Assembly (NCBI GenBank): GCA_035048815.1
Contig: JAUCBN010000042.1
Location: forward strand, 7,316,001-7,380,000
Length of the DNA: 64,000 bases
Reading direction: 5' to 3'
From: Abelmoschus esculentus
Taxonomy: Eukaryota > Streptophyta > Magnoliopsida > Malvales > Malvaceae
Positions within the stretch are counted from its first letter, which is position 1. Every line of letters starts with the position of its first letter. Under the pieces are notes generated by a model, which ran no database searches, was not told where the DNA came from, and saw only the letters and a program-made list of their open reading frames with translations. Shown here one piece after another: positions 12,318-24,871 of this stretch. The translations under genes were made by a program, and so were the position numbers.

Positions 12318-15300
12318 TGTAACACCCCAAAAACCGAGTTAATAAATAATTCGAACAAATTCTAAATTAAATTGAATTACATGGTTAATTGGGTAAGTAA
12401 AAATGGTCTTAACTGAATTAAATAGAGAATGTTGAGATTGCATGATAATTATAAAGGTTCCTTAGCCTACCCTTAGTGATAAATTAAACTTAGTTGTGAC
12501 AAAAGGGTAGAAAAGGTATTTCACATGCTTTATGAGAAAGATGGGTGTCATCTTTCTCCCCCATTCTCACGTGAATCAAAACAACAAGGGAGAGAAGACC
12601 CCAAATTCTTCTTCTTCCCCCATACCTCATCTCCATAGCCAAAGAGAAAGAAAAAAATCCATCTCCCTTCTTTAGTTCATCATCAAAACCGAAATTTAAG
12701 GGAAGAAAGGATTTCATTCTTGTTTCTCCTCATTATCGAAAATAAAGTGAGTAAGGGAGAGCTTGTTGGTTCAAGGAGTTTGGAGGGAGTGCATGCACAA
12801 ATAGTTAAAGGTAATGTAACTATATCCCTTAGAAAGTATATGTTTCTATGGCAAATGAGTTTGGTTGATTGAGATACCAAGATATTAGAACAAAGATGTG
12901 TAATGAAATCATGTTTAGCATTAACAATCGAAGAATAATTGTGTTAATGGCAAAATTTGGGGTGTAAACAGGTAAATGGTTATTGTAACAAGAGTTAAAT
13001 AATGTTAATTTAGGGTTCTACATGCCGGAAATCCATAAGATCAATTTGGGGATTAAGAACTATAGACATGAAGTGAAAACTAACCGAAAATGCCTAGGAA
13101 TGCCATCCCGGATAGCACTTTTGAGAAAATTTCCTAGGTCGGGATTTATGGAATTAGAAGCTGAAATTTTACAGCATGATACTCTTATATACCTAGTTTA
13201 AGTAAAAATTTACGGAACCCGAATCCAAGTTCTTTAGAGAAGGATATAAGCATTTCCATAAGGCTATCCGAGCAGTCCCGAAAATCCGGCCGGGTCTGTT
13301 TCGAATGGAATATGGTATTGATTTGGTAATAATTAAAATTTAAGGCCAAATTATACTTGTAGAGGATTCTCTTATCTTTCCGACGAGGTAAAATGGGCTA
13401 AAATAAGGCAAGGGAGCTAGGAGAAATGATCGTTTCGCTAAAGGATAGCAAACTGTCCGTAATGAATAAAGTCACACAATTACATTTAATAAGCCTAGGA
13501 TTACTTGAGTTAGATGATCTTGATATGTTCTAATGTATGGATATTGTATATAGATTGCTAGATAACCCAAGAGAAGATGATATTGGAGAACAAGAGAGGC
13601 TCGAAGCAACGAGGAAACGAGGCAAAGGGATTACGATCTACAACCCTTAATAGCTTGGAAACATAGTGAGTGTGGCAAACCTTAGGGTTAGGACCTATGA
13701 TGCTAACCATCTTTTGTTAATTTGAATTGATATGTCATGTAAATGGACTAATTACATCTTCGATAATAAGGGAAGGAGGATTGAATGTAAATAACTTGTT
13801 TGATATCTTGATTGATTGCTAGATTGTTAAAGCTAGCTTAGTACATATGCATTGCTTGGAAATACCGAGGTAAGTAACGGCATGCGACTACGGATGTCAG
13901 GTACGCGAATCATGCACGAAGCATGTACACAATGATATGAGTATTGAATTGACAACATGATATGCATGTTTATATGTTTACATGGTATGATAAAAATGAT
14001 AATAACATGGTAGGCGCTCTTGTGATTAGCATGTTATAAATACTTGCTCTTGATGATATGAACTTGTCTAATATAAATTGAACGGTCAATTGAATAATGA
14101 AAATAATATTGAGCCTTGGACGATAGTTCGTCATAGGTAGTACGGCATGCCTAGGGTCTTGAGCTCATTCTTTAGTGCTTCGACACTCTTGTTTAGTACT
14201 TCAGTACTCTTGTTTGGTACTATGGGTACCGTGATTTGGTGGTTAGTCACCAATTGTTATATACCATGGGTATCTCTTATTAGTATCTCTATGATACTCT
14301 TGTTAGTGCCTTTGTTGTACTCTTGTTAGTGTCTTCGTGACACTCTTATTGACTCACTTACCTTGCCCTACTATACCAAGGCATCACACGAAACTTAATT
14401 GAAAAACTAAAGGATTAATGTGAACTACATGTACATGTATTGGCTTAAGAAACATTGGCACTTGATCATTGATATAGAGCATTGAAATATGATTATTGCT
14501 ATGAGTAGCACTTGATTGAGAAATGGTTATTGACATTGGAAATGAACACATGGCTAAGTGTAGCCCTTGTTATGAATGGTTAATAAAACTTGAGAAATGG
14601 GAAAATGGCTAATGAATTATATGTATTGATTTGATGCTAGCTTGAGCATATAGAATCTTGATATTGAATTACATCTCCGATAAATAGATTCAATTCATGT
14701 TAAGTTAAATCCTAGCTTATGGTGTCATAGTGGGCATGCATTGGTTAGTTTATGCATTTGAGGTTTGATAATGTTTTGTGTATATAATGCTATTGAGCTT
14801 CTGGTTTGTAAGCCATAAGGCAGGTCATGATTATGCTAACACCTTGGTATGGTTGGGATTGCCCATAAAACCTTAGCTATTGTATCGTGAATGGTCAAGC
14901 AAGTGATGAGCTATGTGGCCTAACATGTAGACCATAAGACTAATTTATGGTTAAACTAGTGACCATAGTGATGGTATGGTAGATTGGTATGGATATAGGT
15001 TTGTGCAATGAATTTTTCAAATAGGTAGAATGGATAGGTTGATAATTGCTACCTAGACATATTAAAATTGTCCCTTAAGGACTAGAGATGATTTAAGACC
15101 ATGTAGATGGTCCTTGGATAGGATCTAAGTGTTAGAAAGGCTTGGAACCTGCTCATTTCGAGCAGGGGTATCGATACCACTCACATGGGTATGGATACCA
15201 CCCTTGACAGTAACAAAATGACATCGATGCTTGGTTCAATACCAAGCCTTCGTGTAGGCTCCCTGGTTCGATACCGATATCGAACCAGGCTGCCATAGCC

Positions 15301-15835
15301 TTAAGTCAATGAGTTATCGTAGTATTCTAGTACCGATACCAGGTTCGATAGTGGAGCCTCCAATAGCAAATTGTATCGATACTAGTATTGAACCAAGCTA
15401 CTCAACCTTGGTCAACGAGTCAACATAGTTGACCTGTATCGAACTTAGGTTCGATACCCCTGTTTCGATACCTTCCTATATGGGGTATCCATACCCCTAA
15501 CCAATTTGGTTTAAACTTGAAAAATATGACAATTGGCTTGATCAATAAGGTAATGTTAAGGTTGATTAAATGAATAAAATTTGGATTGAGGTTTAGATCG
15601 AGCTCAATTGAGATCATGGGTGAGGAATGAATAGAATTTAAGAATTGAAATGATAAATTATAAATGTATAGAAAAAATTTTAATTGGCCCCATAGGTGGT
15701 AAGTATACATTTAATTATCTTGAATTATTATACAAATAATCAAAATGATCTAATAATGAATACAAGTTCGGTTTACTTACTAGTTGAATATCCGGTCGAC
15801 GCCCTCGTCTCCTAACCCGGGGCGAGGGTGTCACA
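12318..15835 (+). repeat. 5' LTR of the Tekay element (about 3.5 kb)
   Basis: It starts TGTAACACCCC and ends GAGGGTGTCACA. The matching LTR starts at 21588. Landmarks inside are the hairpin array (14120-14344) and the GATACC palindrome cluster (15160-15480). About 350 bp present in the 3' LTR (23940-24290) are replaced by about 50 bp here near 14670. A hydrophobic 60-codon frame at 14147-14329 is a by-product of the hairpin array. Confidence 0.9.
14120..14344 (+). repeat. Array of short hairpins, 21-23 nt spacing (5' LTR copy)
   Basis: Stem-loops include GACGA/TCGTC (14120-14133), AGTG/CACT (14174-14187), AGTACTTCAGTACT (14195-14208), GGTACTATGGGTACC (14216-14230), GGTG/CACC (14238-14251), ATACCATGGGTAT (14261-14273), AGTATC/GATACT (14282-14298), a weaker one at 14305-14321, and AGTGTC/GACACT (14328-14344). 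Stems differ between units but pair within units. The spacer CTCTTGTT is partly conserved. Confidence 0.8.
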
Positions 15836-15840
15836 TTTAG

Positions 15841-15852
15841 TGGTATCAAAGC
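15841..15852 (+). promoter_or_regulatory. Primer-binding site of the Tekay element
   Basis: TGGTATCAAAGC, five bases after the LTR end, matches the plant initiator tRNA-Met primer site TGGTATCAGAGC with one change. Confidence 0.85.
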
Positions 15853-15911
15853 TTTCGTTTACATGATTCTCGGACCGAAAAGAATGTGCATGCATCATAT
15901 AGGATTCAATT

Positions 15912-17290
15912 ATGCTACCTAGGAGTTTTTATACAGTAGCTGCTTGTGTTCTTGCTTATTTGAATAAAGTTTGTTTACCCTTTTATAGTATGGTTGATAC
16001 GAGTCTAGCCTTGGGAGATAAAAGTCCCGAGGGTTCGTCTAATAAGAATGAAAGCTTGAGGATGGAACCGAATCCTCCTTTAGAACAAGAACAACCTCAG
16101 GTAGAGGTTGCCCCTGAGTCGGTAGCCCAGTTATACAAGATATTCAGAGGGAATGTCTCTTGAGTATGACAGGGATGTTCGATCAGTTAGTGTCCGACCT
16201 GAGGTAAGATCGTCCTCCCGACCCTGTTAATGTTGTACCAAGTAGGAAACCCATTGAGAAGCTTGCCCGTTATCGAGCCTTTACCTTCGCGGGTGTTAAT
16301 GAAGAGAAGCCTGAAGAGCCTAAACAGTGGCTAGAAAGGACCACCCAAATCTTGACCAAGCAATTATAGTGCTCTGATGAGCACAAGCTTGCATGTGCAA
16401 TCTCGCTTCTAGCTGACGAAGCTTTGAGTTGGTGGGAAACTACAATCTTGACTGCTCCCGCTGACTCCATCACTTAGGACTTCTTTGTAGAGGAGTTCAA
16501 AAAGAAGTACATCAGTGAGCAATACCTGGCCGAAAGACGAAGACGGTTCCTGTATCTGAAGCATGCCAATATGCCTATTGAGCAGTATGTGACAGACTTT
16601 TATAAGTATTGTATGTACGAAGCTGAGTACATCAAGACCAAGAACAAAAAGTTTCAGATGTTTATCGATGGGCTAAATGATGAGATGAGCCCCATGTTTA
16701 TTGCTTTAGGGATAACCGATTTCTAGATTTTAGTTAATCGGGCTATTTTTACCGAAGCCAAGATAAAAGCTTCGGAAAAGAGAATGAGTGGAAACAAGAA
16801 TGATAAGAAACGAAAATGAGAGGATAGATCTGATTGGAATGTGAAGAGAGACAAGCATCAGAAAGAAGGCTCCTCAACCTATCATCGTGAATCCAAGATT
16901 AATTATGTGCCGAGACCTTATTCAGCGAATATACCATCAGCCTCGATTGCTTCTATTCATAGCACGGTGAATTCCGTAAAAGCTTCTGCCTGTCAGTATT
17001 GTAAAAAATTCCATGCTAGTCCTTATCGACTCCAGATGAAGCTATGTTATGCATGTGGTGGATCAGACCACTTTGCTAGGGATTACCCTCAAAATCCTAA
17101 TAGAGGCACACCTTAGTCTCGTGCCTACCAGAGTCCTCCACCTCAGAACCGAAACAGGGGCCCAAGACATGCCAATTCTGGGAATCAGAGTAGAGGAAAA
17201 GACCGTCAGTCAGTCCCTCCTCTTCAAGGATCTAAATCCCCTGCTAGAATATACCATGTTCGTGGTAGGAAAGAGGAAGAGTCTCCCGAT
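15912..17290 (+). pseudogene. gag pseudogene of the Tekay element
   Basis: The capsid-like region is recognisable in pieces, for example the text around 16430 reading ADEALSWWE followed by FFVEEFKKKY. The knuckle lies near 17045-17090 as CYACGGSDHFARDY, in which the last Cys of CCHC is Tyr. Several in-frame stops (near 16366, 16476, 16724, 16817 and 17114) and at least one frame change between 16163 and 16270 break it. In a live element Gag forms the virus-like particle and binds RNA. Confidence 0.8.
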
Positions 17291-17760
17291 GTGATTGTAG
17301 GTACCATTGAATTAAATTTAAGTCTTGCATATGCTTTAATAGATTCAGGATCCACTCATTCCTTTGTATATTCTAAAATGCTTGTAAAGGTTAAGTTAGA
17401 GCCTGAAAATGTTGATAGGGGTCTTGTAGTATCAAACCCAATAAGAGGAATAATAAATATTAACCTCATTTGTAAGGATTCTCCGATCATGATTCGGAAT
17501 ATCCCTTTTCAAATTGATCTATTTATGCTACCATCATGTGAGTTTGACTTATTATTGGGGTTAGACTAGTTGACCAAACATGAAGCTTGGATCGACTCTT
17601 AGAATAGGAGATTGTATCTTCGCGGTTTGGGAAAAGAATCGATTCTCTTAATTGATAAGAAGCCAACTTCGATCTTTGCCGCTATGGTTATGCAAGATGA
17701 ATATGACTTCGGTTTGCCGAAAATACCAGTGGTATCTGAATTTATTGATGTTTTTTGAAG
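17291..17760 (+). pseudogene. Aspartic protease region of the Tekay element
   Basis: LIDSGSTHSF (near 17340) carries the catalytic D-S-G of the retroviral-type aspartic protease, followed about 70 residues later by FDLLLGLD. The frame is then broken by stops near 17567, 17599 and 17756. In an intact element this domain would cut Gag-Pol. Confidence 0.8.
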
Positions 17761-18651
17761 GAAATTCCTGGTCTTCCTCTGACCAGAGAAGTTGAGTTTG
17801 AGATAGAAGTCCAGCCTCGGACTAATCCAGTATCGATTGCTTCTTATAGAATGGCACCAATAGAATTGAAAGAGCTCAAAAAGCAACTCCAAGAGCTACA
17901 AGATAAGGGATTCATACGTCCTAGCTCTTCTCTGTGGGGTGCTCCTATTTTGTTCGTAAAGAAGAAAGATGGTACAATGAGGCTTTGTATCGATTATCGA
18001 CAATTGAATCAGGTTACCATCAAGAACAAGTACCCTTTGCCTAGGATTGAAGATCTATTTGATCAACTTAAGAATGCTACGATGTTCTCTCGGATTGATC
18101 TTCGATCGGGGTACTATCAGATGAGAGTAAAAGAGGAAGATGTTCCTAAGACGACTTTTAGAACCAGATACGGCCATTTTGAATTCTTGGTGATTCCATT
18201 CAGTCTAACCAATGCCCCAGCAGCATTCATGGATCTAATGAATCGGATGTTCAAGCCTCATCTTGATAAGTTTGTGGTCGTCTTCATTGATGACATTCTG
18301 GTGTATTCTCGAAACAAGGAGGAACACTCAGAACACCTTTGAATTGTTTTACGAACACTTCGGGAACGTCAAATGTTTTCCAAGTTCTCCAAGTGTGAAT
18401 TCTGGTTATCGGAAGTGTCATTCTTTGGCCATGTCATCTCGGTAGAAGGAATTAAAGTTGATGCTAAGAAAGAGTAGACTATTTTGGATTGGAGATCTTT
18501 GAGAAATGTTATTGAGGTCAGAAGTTTCCTCGGTTTAGCCGGGTATTATACGAGGTTTGTTAAGGGATTCTCTATGATTGCCTTGCCTTTGACTAAACTT
18601 CTCCGGAAGGATAAATTGTTTGAATGGTTAGAGGACCAACAATGAAGCTTT
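17761..18651 (+). pseudogene. Reverse transcriptase of the Tekay element, broken
   Basis: A long open piece (to about 18342) has the ordered gypsy RT blocks: WGAPILFVKKKDGTMRLCID, then SGYYQMRV, then FIDDILVYS near 18285 with the two catalytic Asp residues. Stops follow at about 18340, 18475 and 18643. The downstream connection part (FFGHVIS, then SFLGLAGYYTRF) is readable. The frame ends at the solo LTR. Confidence 0.88.
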
Positions 18652-20068
18652 TGTTAGAGTATACCCAAAGACCAATCATATGATGATTGTATGGATACTT
18701 TCATTTACCAATTTTATTGAATAAAGGCATTGCCATTGTTGTTTTCAGATATATGTGTCACATAAACTGAGAAACAATAAGGTCCATATAATAATATATG
18801 TATTATTATTAAAAGATCCTTAGTCAAGTATTATTATGGGTATGGACAATAATAATACGCTTAAGACTAACATGTGATAAATTGATGACAATGAGATGTC
18901 AGAATTAATACATGAATATATTAGTAGAGAATAATATATTGGATTGACCCACTATGAGCATATATCTTGGATTATTATGTGACGGTCACGATATTGCTCA
19001 TAGTGACAACTATATGTATAATCCTTAGACTTGAGATTATTACTATCTCAACATATGTTGTTTTATGTTTTGATGCAGTTAAATATGTTCCGTAATTAGT
19101 TACACTATAAAAATTGATATTGGACATATTACAATATATGTAATGAGATGTGAATAATCAAGATAGGATTTGTCCTTCCTACATAATAGGAAAATATATC
19201 AAAGGCCACTTGATTGAGTGAGACTAAAAATGCACGGTCATGCTTGAATATGTTGATATGAGATATCACAAATTATTCATTAATAGTAGTCCACTCTAGA
19301 TATCAAGAAACACTAATAATAGGCTATACAAGTGTGACTATTCCAAGACTTGTGCCTATTAAAGATATAAAAGGATATAATACATTAAAAGAGTTGGTCA
19401 CGGACATGATACATCGAATCATGATCTCTTGTAACTTAGATGACAATGATATATTGTTAGATGTCACACATTATTTTTAATATTAGAATTGTTCTAATAT
19501 TATTACTAACGTTACAATAAGCCTACAAGGTCACACCTAATGTTTGAAAAGGAGCAAAAATATATAAGTATAAGTAGATTATATTTAATCCCGAATTTTA
19601 AATAAAGAATATAATTAAAGTAATTATATCCCTTTTAAATTCGAATTAAATATAGATTCTGATATTTAAGGAATTAATTAAAGTAATTATTTCCTATAAA
19701 CCAAATCAGAATCAAACTCTTATACCTAGGGTTACACCTATATAAAGGATCAATTGGTCTAGCAGCCAAGATAGTGAATTCCGAATTTCAAACCCTAGAA
19801 TCACGAGAAATAGTTTTTTCGAGATTTTCTCTCTTAACTGGGTGAACTGAGTAGAGGCCGAGACGATATTCGTGGAGGATAAAGATTTGAATTGTCGAAC
19901 AATCGTGATTATCACAAATCTAGTTGCTGTTTTTGCTGCTTATTAAGGAACCCAATGTAAGTCATCGTATCTCTTCCTCTCGATTTCGGATTAAACGTAC
20001 ATGGATCACTGGAAAGACCATCGTAATTTTGTTCCGCTGCGCCATAGGGTGTGCCTGCGGTCCCAACA
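18652..20068 (+). mobile_element. Solo LTR of a copia family (1417 bp) inside the Tekay pol gene
   Basis: It starts TGTTAGAGTATACCC and ends GGTCCCAACA, flanked by a perfect 5-bp duplication GCTTT (18647-18651 and 20069-20073). It is closely similar along its length to 32274-33712 and, in reverse, to 38142-39590. The latter is the 5' LTR of a copia element with a primer site, which proves that this unit is an LTR. The flanking element continues on both sides, so this is a solo LTR left by recombination between LTRs. Confidence 0.92.
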
Positions 20069-21318
20069 GCTTTGAGTATATCAAAAGCAAGGATATTTGT
20101 CTGAACTCCAGGTTCAATCTAATTTGATTTTAAGGATCAAAGATCTTCAACAATCTGATTCTGAACTACAAGCTATTGTAACGAAGCTTGATTCAAAAGC
20201 TAATGTCGAATTTCCCTCAATTCGAATAGATTGCTCTACTTTAGAGATAGAGTATGTGTTCCAAATAATGAGGAATTGAAACGAGATATCTTACAAGAAG
20301 CACACCAAAGTCCATTCTCGATTCATCCTGATTCTGTTAAGATGTTTAAAGACTTAAAATCTTTGTATTGGTGGCCTGGCATGAAAACAACCATCACAGA
20401 TTTTGTATCCCGATGTTTGACATGTCAAAAAGTCAAGGCTGAACACCAAGCTCATACGGGATTGCTTCAGCCTATTGAATTGCCCTAATGGAAATGGGAT
20501 GGGTGACAATGGATTTTTTTATTGGCTTGCCGGTCACACCGAGAAAGAATAATGTTGTTTGGGTGATCGTTGATAGGCTCACAAATTCTACACATTACAT
20601 TCCGATTCGAAAGAGCATGAACTCGGAGACCTTGGCTGAGTTGTATATTCGAGAGGTAATTCGGTTACATGGTGTACCGACATCGATCATTTCCGATAGA
20701 GATCTGAATTTCACATCTCGATTTTGGAAGTCTTTGCAAAAGGCTCTTGGAACCAAAGTGCATCTTAGCACTGCCTTCCATCCGCACTCTAATGGTCAAT
20801 CCGAAAGAGTGATACAGGTATTGGAAGATATGCTACGAGCTTGTGTTATAGACTTTGGAAAGAATTGGAAAAAGTCCTTACCCTTAGTGGAATTTTCATA
20901 CAACAATAGCTATCAGGCATTGATTCAAATGGCTCCCTTTGAAGCTTTGTACGAGAGGAAATGTAGAACTCCTTTGTGTTAGTTTGAACTGGGAGATAAT
21001 AAGGTTTTGGGACCTCAAATGATCCGGGAAACAGATGAACAAATTCGAATTATTCATGATCGACTGAAACAGGCCTTCGATAGACAAAAGGCTTATACAG
21101 ACTTGAAACAAAGAGATATTTAACACAATGTGGGGGACAAGGTCTTCTTAAAAGTCTCTCCTTGGAAGAAAGTCTTCAAGTTCAGGAATAGAGGAAAGCT
21201 TAGCCCTCGGTTCATTGGACCTTTTGAGATTATTGAGAGAATTGGCCCCATGGCCTATCGACTTGCTCTCCCTAGTGAGTTTGATAAGATACACAATGTT
21301 TTCATGTCTCTATGTTGA
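20069..21318 (+). pseudogene. Integrase region of the Tekay element
   Basis: The zinc-binding HHCC part is HQSPFSIHP...CLTCQK (near 20305-20430). The DDE core follows in one clean stretch (20488-20982): TMDFFIGLPV, then SDRDLNFTSRFW, then the Glu in HSNGQSERVIQ. A stop at about 20979 and another at 21121 interrupt the C-terminal part, which continues as KLSPRFIGPFEIIERIGP (near 21200-21255). This enzyme would insert the DNA copy; here it is broken. Confidence 0.88.
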
Positions 21319-21573
21319 GAAGGTACCAGTCTGACCCTTCTCATGTTTTGGAACTGGAAAAGTTGGAATTGAACCCCGATCTGTCTTATGAAGAAGAACC
21401 AATCTAGATCCTTGATCGAGAAGTTAAAAGGCTTCGAAAAAAGAATGTGCCTTTGGTGAAAGTCCTTTGGAGGAATCACAAGAAAGAAGAAGCTACTTAG
21501 GAACCTAAAGATACGATGAAAGCACAATATCCGCAATTGTTCCCTTCAAGTAAATCGATGGCGAATTTCTTTT
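21319..21573 (+). pseudogene. Chromodomain remnant at the integrase C terminus
   Basis: After a frame change near 21315 the text LREYQ-like RRYQSDPSHVLELEKL leads into a chromodomain of the Tekay type, with ILDREVKRL and VLWRNH. Stops lie at about 21404 and 21499. Chromodomains of this lineage are thought to direct insertion to marked chromatin. Confidence 0.75.
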
Positions 21574-21586
21574 AAGGAGGGGAGAA
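21574..21586 (+). promoter_or_regulatory. Polypurine tract of the Tekay element
   Basis: AAGGAGGGGAGAA directly precedes the 3' LTR. This is where plus-strand DNA synthesis would start. Confidence 0.8.
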
Positions 21587-23388
21587 TTATAACACCCCAA
21601 AAACCGAGTTAATAAATGATTAGAACGAATTCTAAATTAAATTGAATTACATGGTTAATTGGGTAGGTAAAAATTGGCTTAATTGAATTAAATAGAGAAT
21701 GTTGAGATTGTATGATAATTATAAAGGTTCCCTAGCCTACCCTTAGTGATAAATTAAACTTAGTTGTGACACAAGGGTAGAAAAGGTATTTCACATGCTT
21801 TATGAGAAAGATGGGTGTCATCTTTCTCCCCCATTCTCACGTGAATCAAAACAACAAGGGAGAGAAAACCCCAAATTCTTCTTCTTCCTCCATACCTCAT
21901 CTCCATAGCCAAAGAGAAAGAAAAAATCCATCTCCCTTCTTTAGTTCATCATCAAAACTGAAATTTAAGGGAAGAAAGGATTTCATACTTGTTTCTCCCT
22001 CATTATCGAAAATAAAGTGAGTAAGGGAGAGCTTGTTGGTTCAATGAGTTTGGAGGGAGTGCATGCACAAATAGTTAAAGGTAATGTAACTATATCCCTT
22101 AGAAAGTATATGTTTCTATGGCAAATGAGTTTGGTTGATTGAGATTCCAAGATATTAGAACAAAGATGTGTAATGAAATCATGTTTAGCATTAACAATCG
22201 AAGAATAATTGTGTTAATGGCAAAATTTGGGGTGTAAACAGGTAAATGGTTATTGTAACATGAGTTAAATAATGTTAATTTAGGGTTTTACATGCCGGAA
22301 ATCCATAAGATCAATTTGGGGATTAAGAACTATAGACATGAAGTGAAAACTAACCGAAAATGCCTAGGAATGCCATCCCGGATAGCACTTTTGAGAAAAT
22401 TTCCTAGGTCGGGATTTATGGAATTAGAAGCTGAAATTTTACAGCATGATACTCTTATATACCTAGTTTAAGTAAAAATTTACGGAACCCGAATCCGAGT
22501 TCTTTAGAGAAGGATATAAGCATTTCCATAAGGCTATCCGAGCAGTCCTGAAAATCCGGCCGGGTCTGTTTCGAATGGAATATGGTATTGATTTGGTAAT
22601 AATTAAAATTTAAGGCCAAATTATACTTGTAGAGGATTCTCTTATCTTTCCGACGAGGTAAAATGGGCTAAAATAAGGCAAGGGAGCTAGGAGAAATGAT
22701 CGTTTCGCTAAAGGATAGCAAATTGTCCATAATGAATAAAGTCACACAATTACATTTAATAAGCCTAGGATTACTTGAGTTAGATGATCTTGATATGTTC
22801 TAATGTATGGATATTGTATATGGATTGCTAGATAACCCGAGAGAAGAGGATATTGAAAAACAAGAGAGGCTCGAAGCAACGAGGAAACGAGGCAAAGGGA
22901 TTACGATCTACAATCTTTAATAGCTTAGAAACATAGTGAGTGTGGCAAACCTTAGGGTTAGGACCCTAGGTCCTAACCATCTTTTGTTAATTTGAATTGA
23001 TATATCATGTAAATGGACTAATTACATATCCGGTAATAAGGGAAGGAGGATTGAATGTAAATAACTTGTTTGATATCTTGATTGATTGCAAGATTGTTAA
23101 TGCTAGTTTAGTACATATACATTGCTTGGAAATACCGAGGTAAGTAACGGCACGCGACTACGGATGCCAGGTATGTGAATCATGCACGAAGCATGTACAC
23201 ATTGATATGAGTATTGAATTGACAACATGATATGCATGTTTATATGTTTACATGGTATGATCAATATGATAATAACATGGTAGGCGCTCTTGTGATTAAC
23301 ATGTTATAAATACTTGCTCTTGATGATATGAACTTGTCTAATATAAATTGAACGGTCAATTGAATAATGAAAATAATATTGAGCCTTG

Positions 23389-23614
23389 GACGATAGTTCG
23401 TCATAGGTAGTACGACATGCCTAGGGTCTTGAGCTCATTGTTTAGTGCTTCGGCACTCTTGTTTAGTACTTCAGTACTCTTGTTTGGTACTATGAGTATC
23501 GTGATTTGGTGGTTAGTCACCAATTGTTATATACCATGGGTATCTCTTGTTAGTATCTCTATGATACTCTTGTTAGTGCTTTTTTTGTACTCTTGTTAGT
23601 GTCTTCGTGACACT
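23389..23614 (+). repeat. Array of short hairpins, 21-23 nt spacing (3' LTR copy)
   Basis: Same array as at 14120-14344. Here one unit is AGTGCTTCGGCACT, a C(TTCG)G loop that would be an unusually stable tetraloop in RNA. Another unit changed to GGTACTATGAGTATC, where pairing is partly kept by a G-T pair. Confidence 0.8.
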
Positions 23615-24843
23615 CTTATTGATTCACTTGCCTTGCCCTACTATACCAAGACATCACACGAAACTTAATTGAAAAACTAAAGGATTAATGTGAACTACAT
23701 GTACATGTATTGGCTTGAGAAACATTGGCACTTGATCATTGATATAGAGCATTGAAATATCATTGTTGCTATGAGTAGCACTTGATTGAGAAATTGTTAT
23801 TGACATTGGAAATGAAAACATGGCTAGGTGTAGCCCTTGTTATGAATGGTTAATGAAACTTGAGAAATGGGAAAATGACTAATGAATTATATGAATTGAT
23901 TTGATGCTAGCTTGAGCATATAGAATCTTGATATTGAATTGTACGACAGAAATGATACATATGAGAAGCATGTAAATTTGTTAATTAGCCATTGATGAAC
24001 TTATATATTGATTGATCCTTTTACATGAGAAGCATGTTAACATGTATTTTGATTGATCCCTTGACATGAATTGAATCTATTTAATTATTTGTATCAATTT
24101 ATATTGTTAATTGATTCATGCCTAACATGGTTAGACTTAGGGCTTCCTCACTAAGTAATTCTTAGTACTTACACTCTTTTGTTTCCTCCTTCCCAAAACA
24201 ACAGGTTAACGAGCTAAGGATTAGATCGAGATTGAACCGGAGTAAGGACATCAAGCAAGAAATGTATGATATTTTGTAACTTTTGTGAACTCCTAGCTTA
24301 TGGTGGCATAGTGGGCATGCATTGGTTAGTTTATGCATTTGAGGTTTGATAATGTTTTGTGTATATAATGCTATTGAGCTTCTGGTTTGTAAGCCATAAG
24401 GCAGGTCATGATTATGCTAACACCTTGGTATGGTTGGGATTACCCATGAAACCTTAGATATTATATCGTGAATGGTCAAGCAAGTGATGAGCTATGTGGC
24501 CTAACATGTTGACCATAAGACTAAGTTATGGTTAAACTAGTGACCGTAGTGATGGTAAGGTAGATTGGCACGGATATAGGTTTATGCAATGAATTGGTCA
24601 AATAGGTAAAAATGGATAGGTTGATAATTGCTACCCAGACATGTTAAAATTGTCCCTTAAGGACTAGAGATGATTTGAGACCATGTAGATGGTCCTTGGA
24701 TAGGGTCTAAGTGTTAGAAAGGCTTTGAACCTGCTCATTTCGAGAAAGGGTATCGATACCACTCACATGGGTATCGATACCACCCTTGACAGTAACAAAA
24801 TAACATCGAAGCTTGGTTCGATACCAAGCCTTCGTGTAGGCTC

Positions 24844-24871
24844 CCTGGTTCGATACCGGTATCGAACCAGG
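24844..24871. repeat. Perfect 28-bp palindrome in the Tekay 3' LTR
   Basis: Half-site CCTGGTTCGATACC followed by its exact reverse complement. The 5' LTR has the same site at 15262-15289 with one changed base near the centre. It lies in a cluster of shorter GGTATCGATACC-like palindromes. Confidence 0.95.

Noticed and set aside
14147..14329. Hydrophobic 60-codon open frame, also present at 23417-23599
   Set aside because: It exists in both LTRs only because they are copies, and its odd Ser/Leu-rich text is the translation of the hairpin array. No gene context.
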